Below, piece after piece: positions 1 through 5,061 of a stretch of 5,061 nucleotides of DNA. Position numbers and translations under genes: made by a program. The stretch is from Eubacterium sp. (GTDB lineage: Bacteria > Bacillota > Clostridia > Lachnospirales > Lachnospiraceae). The notes below the pieces were generated by a model that had not been told where the DNA came from, did no database searches, and saw nothing but the letters and a program-made list of their open reading frames with translations. Where the stretch lies: positions 1 through 5,061 of the forward strand of contig JAILSA010000080.1 of assembly GCA_024697885.1 (NCBI GenBank), in the 5' to 3' direction. Each line of letters opens with the position of its first letter. Positions within the stretch are counted from its first letter, which is position 1.

Positions 1-758
1 GGCACATTGAGTGCTCCTGTATCAGCATGAAGCACTTGGGAGAGAATTTGGATATCCACTGTGGTGGCGTAGATAATATTTTCCCACACCACACCAATGA
101 AATCGCCCAGAGCGAGGCCTTTCTTGGCCACAAGTGGTGTAACTACTGGGTTCATGTCAACCACTTAAATACCAAGAGCGGTAAGATGAGCAAGTCCAAG
201 GGAGAATTTTTGACCGTATCTCTTTTGGAGGAAAAGGGCTATGACCCTATGGTATATCGTTTCTTCTGCCTCCAGTCCCACTACCGCAAACCTTTGGAAT
301 TTTCCTGGGAGGGACTTGACAATGTAAATCAGGCCTATCAGAAACTCATGCGCCGCATCGGTAGTCTGACTGAGGAGGGAAGCCTTGACCAGGCGGCCTA
401 TGAGGACTACGAGCTCAAGTTTGCCGAGGCCATGGGAAATGATATTAACACTTCCTCTGCCATTACGGTTTTGTATGATATGTTAAAGGCGGATATCTCC
501 GATGTCACCAAGAGAAAATTGGTAGAGCGCTTTGACTATGTTCTGTCTCTTGGCTTAACCCGTGCCTTTGAAAAAGAGGAGGCTCAGGTGGACGACCAGT
601 TAGCAGCCTATGTGGAGGAAATGATCGCAGAGAGAAAGGTGGCTAAGAAGGAGAAAAACTTTGCCAGAGCCGATGAGATTCGAGAGGAACTTTTGGCCAA
701 GGGAATTGTACTCAAGGATACAAGAGAGGGAACTCTTTGGGAGGTTACTAATGCGTAA
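1..758 (+). CDS. cysS: Cysteinyl-tRNA synthetase, C-terminal part (5' end outside window)
   Basis: This class I aminoacyl-tRNA synthetase charges tRNA-Cys with cysteine using ATP, in the cytoplasm. The open frame enters from the left edge with codons starting at base 3, and 251 residues are visible, slightly more than half of the roughly 460-residue family length. The ATG at 27 is internal, because the frame upstream of it already reads HIECS, the conserved block carrying a zinc-ligand cysteine (12-14). The other family zinc ligands follow in FPHHTNE: the first His at 87-89 and the Glu at 99-101. The KMSKS signature that binds ATP lies at 183-197, followed by KGEFLTV. The alpha-helical anticodon-stem domain follows, with the usual ending NFARADEIREELLAKGI and DTREGTLWEV. 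The missing part should carry the HIGH motif and the first zinc cysteine. The stop codon TAA overlaps the next gene by 8 bases, which suggests translational coupling. No defect is visible. Confidence 0.97.
   Translation, partial: HIECSCISMKHLGENLDIHCGGVDNIFPHHTNEIAQSEAFLGHKWCNYWVHVNHLNTKSGKMSKSKGEFLTVSLLEEKGYDPMVYRFFCLQSHYRKPLEFSWEGLDNVNQAYQKLMRRIGSLTEEGSLDQAAYEDYELKFAEAMGNDINTSSAITVLYDMLKADISDVTKRKLVERFDYVLSLGLTRAFEKEEAQVDDQLAAYVEEMIAERKVAKKEKNFARADEIREELLAKGIVLKDTREGTLWEVTNA
739..744 (+). promoter_or_regulatory. Ribosome binding site that fixes the lipoprotein start
   Basis: GGGAGG lies six bases before the ATG at 751, inside the last codons of cysS. It supports 751 as the start rather than the TTG at 661, which opens the same frame 30 codons earlier but would put a charged, non-signal extension in front of a clear signal peptide. 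Confidence 0.8.
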
Positions 759-1110
759 AAGATTGACTGCCTTAGGCCTTGTTTTGTGCCTTTCACTGGC
801 TTCTATGACAGGCTGTGGCTCCGATACTATGGAGGAAACTACTAGAGAAGTGTTAGTAAATAAGGTGGATCAGACCCTAGAACTCTATGCCGACATTGAG
901 AAGGAAATGACGGCCAATGAGATGGAAATCAGCCAGGAGTTTAAGGATATGAAGTCTGATTTGACCAAGATGGCAACTGAAGTAAAGGGGAAACTAGAAA
1001 CCGCCGGGGAAGAGGATGGCCAGAGGGCCATTGGCGAGATCGACAAGCTGATTGAAAACCTGCAGGGAGTGAAGAAGCAGGTGGACGATTCCCTGGCCAA
1101 CAAAGAATAG
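751..1110 (+). CDS. Small coiled-coil lipoprotein of unknown function
   Basis: The product has 119 residues. It starts with a lipoprotein signal peptide: positive residues RKR at 2-4, a hydrophobic core over about residues 5-18, and a lipobox ending M19-T20-G21-C22. Met at the -3 position is slightly off the usual Leu/Val/Ile, but Gly-Cys is intact. Signal peptidase II should cut before Cys22, leaving a lipid-anchored protein of 98 residues on the outer face of the membrane. The mature part is almost all Lys/Glu/Asp with spaced hydrophobic residues (for example around VDQTLELYADIEKEM and AIGEIDKLIENL), as expected of long amphipathic helices or a coiled coil. No catalytic motif is visible and I do not recognise a named family. 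The start overlaps cysS by 8 bases, and the next gene begins 11 bases after the stop, so the three are probably cotranscribed. The signal sequence resembles that of the secreted protein encoded at 2765. Gene and lipoprotein nature are secure; the role is unknown. Confidence 0.9.
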   Translation: MRKRLTALGLVLCLSLASMTGCGSDTMEETTREVLVNKVDQTLELYADIEKEMTANEMEISQEFKDMKSDLTKMATEVKGKLETAGEEDGQRAIGEIDKLIENLQGVKKQVDDSLANKE

Positions 1111-1121
1111 GAGAAGGGAAA

Positions 1122-2615
1122 ATGACAACGAGAATTCACAACCCGATTTTTTGGTCGGATGTTCCGGATGTAGACTGCATCCGCCACGGAGATACTTTTT
1201 ATATGGTCAGCACCACCATGCATGTTTTGCCTGGCTGCCCAATTATGAAATCCAAGGATTTAAAAAACTGGGAAATCCAGTCCTACATTTTTGACTGTGT
1301 GGACGACAATGACATGTACCGCCTGGAAAACAAGGAAAAAAATGGTGTCTATGGCCGCGGTCAGTGGGCCACAAGCCTTCGCTACCACGATGGCATGTTT
1401 TACGCCTGCTTTGTGTGCAACGAGATGAACAAGACCTACATTTATTACACCAAGGATATTGAGTCCGGAAACTGGGACCGCCATGTTTTAGATGGCATCT
1501 ACCACGACCCATCCCTGCTCTTTGATGACGGCCACCTCTATATTATTTACAGCTGTGGTGACATCACTATTACAGAGTTAAAGCCGGACGCTTCTGGTCC
1601 TTTGGAGGGAGGCATTAACCAGCCACTTTTTTCCACGCCAAAGGAAAATATTGGCCTTCGCTGCGAGGGCTGCCACGCCTACAAGATTAACGGTTACTAT
1701 TATTTGATTTTCATTGAGTGGCCAAGTGACGGTCTGGCTAGAAGACGAGAGGTCTGCTACCGCTCCAAGGAACTCCTTGGACCTTACGAGAGAAAAATTG
1801 TCTTAGATGACGATTTGGGCTACCACAACAAGGGTGTGGCTCAGGGAGCTATTTTTGACGACGAAAATGGCAACTGGTACGGTATGCTCTTCCAGGATCA
1901 CGACGCAGTGGGAAGAATTCCTTGCATTATGCCTGTGACCTGGCAGGAGGATTGGCCAATTTTTGGAATTGACGGCAAGGTGCCAGAGGAGTGGGATGTG
2001 CCTTTTGAGGAGACAGAGTCCTTTGACATGGTAATTAGCGACGATTTTAACCATGAGGAAAATGTTTTGGCCAACAACTGGCAGTGGAACCATGCCCCGG
2101 ACAACGATTTTTGGTCCTTTACGGAGAGGCCAGGTTACCTGCGTCTCACCACAGGAAGTCTGCGTGACGATGTGCTTTTTGCCAGAAATACTCTGACCCA
2201 GAGAACGGAGGGCCCTCAGTCCCAGGCCACTGTCACAGCAGAGCTGGCCCACATGAAGGACGGAGACTTCTGCGGCCTGATTGCCCTGCAGAGCAATTAT
2301 GGAACTGTGGGAATCAAGGCAGAAGGGGGCAAGAAGTACCTGGTGGTAACCAAGAAGGACGGCCAGGAATTTTGCCAGGAGTACCAGGGGGACAAGGTCT
2401 ACTTAAGAATTTATTTTGATTACGAGGACAGCCGTGATGTGGCAAGTTTTTTCTACTCCGCTGACGGGGAGAACTTTAGCAAGGTGGGAGAGGATTTGAA
2501 AATGCTCTACACCCTGGACCACTTTATGGGCTACCGCATTGGAATTTTTAACTATGCCTCTAAGGAAGTAGGGGGATATGTGGACTTTAAGAATTTTGAC
2601 TACAAGAGATTCTAA
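1122..2615 (+). CDS. Intracellular GH43 glycosidase (beta-xylosidase / arabinofuranosidase type)
   Basis: This 497-residue enzyme looks like a glycoside hydrolase family 43 member that removes xylose or arabinose from hemicellulose oligosaccharides with inversion. The N-terminal five-bladed propeller runs over about residues 5-290. It begins NPIFWSDVPDVDCIRHGDTFYM, where Asp16 matches the catalytic base. Asp129 in HDPS matches the pKa modulator and Glu182 in RCEGCH the catalytic acid. Further family blocks are VSTTMHVLPGCPIMKSKDL, RGQWATSLRYHDGMFY and LFQDHDAVGRIP. From about residue 305 a beta-sandwich domain of the GH43 C-terminal type follows, marked by WQWNHAPDNDFWSFTERPGYLRL. There is no signal peptide, so it should act in the cytoplasm on imported oligosaccharides. 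The start is supported by AGGAG at 1109-1113, which overlaps the preceding stop codon. No transporter or regulator for xylan use is visible nearby. Family placement is firm; substrate choice between xylosides and arabinosides cannot be read from sequence. Confidence 0.95.
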   Translation: MTTRIHNPIFWSDVPDVDCIRHGDTFYMVSTTMHVLPGCPIMKSKDLKNWEIQSYIFDCVDDNDMYRLENKEKNGVYGRGQWATSLRYHDGMFYACFVCNEMNKTYIYYTKDIESGNWDRHVLDGIYHDPSLLFDDGHLYIIYSCGDITITELKPDASGPLEGGINQPLFSTPKENIGLRCEGCHAYKINGYYYLIFIEWPSDGLARRREVCYRSKELLGPYERKIVLDDDLGYHNKGVAQGAIFDDENGNWYGMLFQDHDAVGRIPCIMPVTWQEDWPIFGIDGKVPEEWDVPFEETESFDMVISDDFNHEENVLANNWQWNHAPDNDFWSFTERPGYLRLTTGSLRDDVLFARNTLTQRTEGPQSQATVTAELAHMKDGDFCGLIALQSNYGTVGIKAEGGKKYLVVTKKDGQEFCQEYQGDKVYLRIYFDYEDSRDVASFFYSADGENFSKVGEDLKMLYTLDHFMGYRIGIFNYASKEVGGYVDFKNFDYKRF

Positions 2616-2632
2616 TTTCAGATGAAATAATC

Positions 2633-2672
2633 GCCGCCGTTCCGGGAAAAATCCCGGGGCGGTGGTTTTTTT
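2633..2672 (+). terminator. Strong intrinsic (Rho-independent) terminator
   Basis: An uninterrupted stem pairs 2637-2647 with 2652-2662 (11 pairs, two of them G-U) around an AAAA loop at 2648-2651. The stem can be extended outward by up to four more pairs to 2633 and 2666, two of them G-U. Seven T residues (2666-2672) follow directly. It lies 17 bases after the GH43 stop codon and should end the cysS-lipoprotein-GH43 transcript. Confidence 0.95.
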
Positions 2673-2679
2673 GCGGAGG

Positions 2680-2722
2680 CCTTGAAATTCCATTTTTTAT
2701 TGATATTTTTTATGTTTCAAGG
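2680..2722. repeat. 8-bp inverted repeat flanking the -35 box
   Basis: CCTTGAAA at 2680-2687 and its perfect complement TTTCAAGG at 2715-2722 are separated by 27 bases. The left arm starts 7 bases after the terminator T-run. The right arm ends directly against the -10 box, so a protein on both arms would cover the promoter. It could be an operator for the secreted-protein gene, or a chance pairing in AT-rich DNA; no known regulator motif is recognised. Confidence 0.35.
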
Positions 2723-2728
2723 TAAAAT
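2700..2728 (+). promoter_or_regulatory. Probable sigma-A promoter for the secreted repeat protein
   Basis: The -35 box TTGATA (2700-2705) and the -10 box TAAAAT (2723-2728) each differ from consensus at one position and are separated by the ideal 17 bp, in an AT-rich stretch just after a terminator. Transcription would start near 2735, giving an untranslated leader of about 30 bases. The leader carries a G-rich ribosome site (GGGGGA, 2754-2759) five bases before the ATG at 2765. Confidence 0.75.
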
Positions 2729-2764
2729 ATAAGTATCTATATTACGAGGAAACGGGGGAATTTT

Positions 2765-5061
2765 ATGCCAAAAAGAATACTTGCATTTGCCTTGTGTCTG
2801 GCCCTTTTTGCCAGTATGACACCTTGTGTGGCCAAGGCTGACACCGTAGAGAACGAACCCGCCTTATCGACGGAGGAATTGCAGAGCCAGGCGGAGGAAA
2901 TTATGGCCATGATTGAGACCATGATGGCCAGTCCCCTGACCAGAGGAACCTTTGCAGAGGTCAAGGAGGCCTACGAGGGGGCTTCCACAGAGGTAAAGGC
3001 TTATTATGACTTGGACTTGTCCAATTACTACAGCCAGATTGCAGACCTGATTGCCAAGGCGGACAAGGCGGTGGCCCAGATTGACACCCTGCCGACCCTG
3101 ACATCGATTCAGGATGACGATGCCTATATTGATTTTGCCGAGGCCTATGACGACGCCCAGATTGAGGTGGAGGGCTATGAGAGCAAATTCAACACCCTAA
3201 AGAGCCGAGAGGCCTACATTAATTGCATTGTCACAAGCATTAAGAAGACCCTGGTGACCAACTACAGCACCTATGCCAGGGCTGGTTACTACTATCAGGT
3301 GGAAGAGGCCTACCAGTCCATTGGGGACTTTGACCTTTTGACCGAGGAGGTCAGGGGAAAAATTGACCTCTTGCAGGAGGCCTTTGACAAGGCCATAGAT
3401 GCGGACAATGAAGACGGCGTGGGATTGACGGTCTTTTACAATGGCCAGGACATTAAGAGTCTTCTAGACAGTACGGCCAGAGTGGTTCAGTTAGAAGAGG
3501 ACTTAGACAGTCTGCCAGATGAGATTGAGAGCCTGGAGGACAAATCCGCCCTCCTTCGCTGCTATGAGACCTACCAGGCCATGACAAGCAAGGAACAGGC
3601 CATGATTCCAGGTTCCTATGTGACCAAGATGGAGGCGGCAGTGGAATTGACCACAGGAGCCAGTCAGGTAATAGAAACCATCAATGACATTGGAGAACTT
3701 GTGGGAGAGGATGATTTTGAGAATTTCACCTCTCGTTATGAGACGGCCTACCGCTCCTACCAGACTTTCATTAGCAAGTACCAGGAGATTGCCGGTGTGG
3801 CAGACCTTATTACAAATGCCAATCAGCTTGACCGGGCCACAGAGGTTCTCAACATGGTAAAAAATATTGACAAGATGTTGAAGCTGGAAAATGCCATGGC
3901 AACTTCAGCCCAGATTCAGATGAAGTCTCTCAAGGCTTCCTACGAAGAGATGGCGGAAGAGGACCAGGCACAGATTTACAATTATGAGGAATTTTCCAAG
4001 CGCCTTGAGGATGTGGAAGTGGCCTGCACCATGAGGGAGAGAATCACAAATGTAGCCTCTGGCTTTGCGGTGGAGGATGAGGCCACCATAGTTCAACTGG
4101 TGGAAGACTACAACCTTTTGACCGACCAGGTCAAGGAATATGTGGGGGATACTAAATATAAGACCCTCCAATACATTGTGGACCAGCTTGCGGCCCTCAA
4201 TCAAAATGCGGCAGATGCAGTGGTAAAAAAGATTGACACCATCGGCACCGTGACCATAGAGGATACCAGGTTGGTGGAGACTCTTCGCACCATGTACAAT
4301 AAGCTGACAGACACCCAAAAGGCCCTGGTAAGCAATATCAATACCTTGCAGGTGGCTGAGGCTATTTTAAATAGCATGGAGAGGGATGTGGCCAAGGCAA
4401 ACATCTCTGACCCAGGTACTTTTGCCTACTCGGGACTTGCCATTAAACCGAGCCTGACCATAAAGGTGGGAAATGAGACCCTGGTGCAAGATGTGGACTA
4501 CAGCCTGACATACACGAACAATGTAAAGGCTGGCACAGGAAAAATTACCATCCAGGGAATGGGCAATTACGAGGGCACCGCCACCAAGACCTTTGACATT
4601 GAGGCCAGGTCCCTTACGGCAGGTCTAGTGACAGGCCTTAAAACCTCTTATGCCTACACCGGCAAGAAAATCAAGCCGGGACTCAGCGTGAGTTTAGGAG
4701 GTTCTGTTTTGAAAAAGGGAACGGACTACAAGGTAACCTATGCCAAGAACAAAAAGAGGGGCAAGGCCACAGTGACCATCCAGGGAATTGGAAATTACAG
4801 CGGCACCTTGCAGGAAAATTTCAAAATCAAAAAAAGATCCGTCAAAAAGGCCAGTGTTAAGGGACTTGCCAAGACCTATGCAAGGACGGGCAAGTACATT
4901 TATCCAAAGCTTACAATCAAGGTGTCCGGACGGAAACTTAAGAGGGGACGGGATTACACCATCACCTATACCGACAACCGTTTCCGGGGCAAGGCGAGGA
5001 TCACCATCACCGGCAAGGGCAATTATAAGGGAAGAAAAAAATTGAAATTTAAAATTGTGTA
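2765..5061 (+). CDS. Secreted repeat protein: eight helical units plus three basic beta repeats
   Basis: An uninterrupted frame of 765 codons ends in TA at the last two bases, almost certainly a TAA or TAG stop cut by the window edge after FKIV. A Sec signal peptide covers residues 1-25 (KR at 3-4, hydrophobic core, cleavage after A23-K24-A25). Residues about 50-548 form roughly eight degenerate helical units. The clearest is the last, with DTIGTVTIED, then YNKLTDTQKALVSN and a final LQVAEAIL, a module widespread in secreted Firmicutes proteins. Residues 549-764 are three beta repeats of the type TGKxIKP...DYxxTY...GNYxG...FxI. No enzymatic motif, LPXTG, SLH domain or C-terminal membrane segment is visible, so I infer a structural or adhesive exported protein held non-covalently or released. 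It has its own promoter and follows a terminator, so it is probably a separate unit from the upstream genes. Gene and secretion are well supported; function is unknown. Confidence 0.92.
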   Translation, partial: MPKRILAFALCLALFASMTPCVAKADTVENEPALSTEELQSQAEEIMAMIETMMASPLTRGTFAEVKEAYEGASTEVKAYYDLDLSNYYSQIADLIAKADKAVAQIDTLPTLTSIQDDDAYIDFAEAYDDAQIEVEGYESKFNTLKSREAYINCIVTSIKKTLVTNYSTYARAGYYYQVEEAYQSIGDFDLLTEEVRGKIDLLQEAFDKAIDADNEDGVGLTVFYNGQDIKSLLDSTARVVQLEEDLDSLPDEIESLEDKSALLRCYETYQAMTSKEQAMIPGSYVTKMEAAVELTTGASQVIETINDIGELVGEDDFENFTSRYETAYRSYQTFISKYQEIAGVADLITNANQLDRATEVLNMVKNIDKMLKLENAMATSAQIQMKSLKASYEEMAEEDQAQIYNYEEFSKRLEDVEVACTMRERITNVASGFAVEDEATIVQLVEDYNLLTDQVKEYVGDTKYKTLQYIVDQLAALNQNAADAVVKKIDTIGTVTIEDTRLVETLRTMYNKLTDTQKALVSNINTLQVAEAILNSMERDVAKANISDPGTFAYSGLAIKPSLTIKVGNETLVQDVDYSLTYTNNVKAGTGKITIQGMGNYEGTATKTFDIEARSLTAGLVTGLKTSYAYTGKKIKPGLSVSLGGSVLKKGTDYKVTYAKNKKRGKATVTIQGIGNYSGTLQENFKIKKRSVKKASVKGLAKTYARTGKYIYPKLTIKVSGRKLKRGRDYTITYTDNRFRGKARITITGKGNYKGRKKLKFKIV
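2912..4408 (+). repeat. About eight degenerate helical units within the secreted protein
   Basis: A recurring anchor of the form hydrophobic-x-x-hydrophobic, often IDxIG or LDSLP, can be placed near residues 50, 106, 183, 247, 306, 368, 427 and 490, giving steps of 56, 77, 64, 59, 62, 59 and 63 residues. After each anchor comes an acidic stretch and usually a YxxLTxxQKxxV-like helix: YETYQAMTSKEQAMI, YEEMAEEDQAQI, YNLLTDQVKEYV and YNKLTDTQKALV. The third unit is longer and irregular. The next structural boundary, at residue 549, is again 59 residues on. Alignment was by eye, and the first three units are the least certain. Confidence 0.65.
4409..5056 (+). repeat. Three tandem beta repeats with an exact 76-residue (228-bp) period
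   Basis: Units lie at 4409-4600, 4640-4828 and 4871-5056 (protein residues 549-612, 626-688, 703-764). The Gly after Y-S/T is at 557, 633 and 709, exactly 76 residues apart. Shared positions include AYSG/AYTG/ARTG, IKP/IKP/IYP, DYSLTY/DYKVTY/DYTITY, GNYEG/GNYSG/GNYKG and a final FDI/FKI/FKI. DNA similarity remains between units 1 and 2: ACCATCCAGGGAAT occurs at 4547-4560 and again 228 bases later at 4775-4788. This is a short beta-sandwich-like surface repeat common in Lachnospiraceae; I do not assign a family accession. Confidence 0.9.

Noticed and set aside
661..750. A TTG-initiated 30-residue N-terminal extension of the lipoprotein
   Set aside because: It lies wholly inside cysS, has no ribosome site, and would bury a clear lipoprotein signal peptide. 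The ATG at 751 has a good ribosome site and a standard signal start.
27..758. A complete 243-residue protein starting at the ATG at 27
   Set aside because: The frame is already open from base 3 and encodes the conserved HIECS zinc-site block, so this ATG is internal to cysS.
885..1223. A minus-strand open frame of 112 residues
   Set aside because: It crosses the lipoprotein/GH43 junction antisense, and its Ser/Phe-rich protein looks like the reverse of Glu/Lys-rich coding DNA. No ribosome site or recognisable domain is seen.
1803..2252. A minus-strand open frame of 149 residues inside the GH43 gene
   Set aside because: It is fully covered by a strongly conserved enzyme on the other strand, and its translation has no recognisable family.
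2802..2829. A lipobox at Cys21 of the secreted protein
   Set aside because: Pro precedes the Cys, which signal peptidase II lipoboxes do not accept, and a good signal peptidase I site (A-K-A) follows at residues 23-25.
3905..4318. A minus-strand open frame of 137 residues inside the secreted-protein gene
   Set aside because: It is antisense to a continuous 765-codon frame, and its His/Leu/Gly-rich content is what complements of GCC/GAC/AAG-rich coding DNA produce.
4788..5045. A plus-strand open frame of 85 residues near the right end
   Set aside because: It is an out-of-frame reading of the basic beta repeats. The Arg/Pro/Ser-rich product is an artefact, and the repeat frame is clearly the coding one.
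4409..5061. A CRISPR-like or mobile-element repeat at the right end
   Set aside because: The 228-bp period is in frame and diverged at DNA level while conserved at protein level, which fits tandem protein domains rather than an array or insertion sequence.

Overview
The window reads as ordinary chromosomal DNA from a Gram-positive, probably anaerobic Clostridia bacterium, most likely a Lachnospiraceae-type gut or rumen fibre degrader. This rests on the clostridial style of the cysteinyl-tRNA synthetase, strong AGGAGG-like ribosome sites, a lipoprotein signal, an intracellular GH43 glycosidase, and a secreted protein ending in the Gly/Tyr-rich beta repeats common on Lachnospiraceae surface proteins. 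The genus cannot be fixed from sequence reading alone. All four genes are on the + strand.

Region 1 (1-2615) is a tight three-gene cluster: the C-terminal half of cysS, a 119-residue lipoprotein whose start overlaps the end of cysS by 8 bases, and after 11 more bases a 497-residue GH43 beta-xylosidase/arabinofuranosidase-type enzyme without a signal peptide. No promoter or terminator is visible between them, and a strong intrinsic terminator (2633-2672) closes the unit. A housekeeping synthetase, a small envelope lipoprotein and a hemicellulose-oligosaccharide hydrolase therefore probably share a transcript, an unusual grouping with no obvious common function.

Region 2 (2616-2764) is the only real intergenic stretch. 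It holds the terminator, an 8-bp inverted repeat with widely spaced arms, a near-consensus sigma-A promoter (TTGATA, 17 bp, TAAAAT) and a G-rich ribosome site.

Region 3 (2765-5061) is one long gene for a secreted protein of 765 residues; the window ends two bases into what looks like its stop codon. After a signal peptide come about eight degenerate helical units (roughly 56-77 residues each) and then three beta-type repeats with an exact 76-residue period. The C-terminal repeats become steadily more basic while the helical part is acid-rich. There is no sortase motif, SLH domain or C-terminal membrane segment, so if it stays on the surface it probably does so by non-covalent, perhaps electrostatic, binding. 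This protein is the least explained item in the window. I see no mobile element, CRISPR array, RNA gene or defence system.
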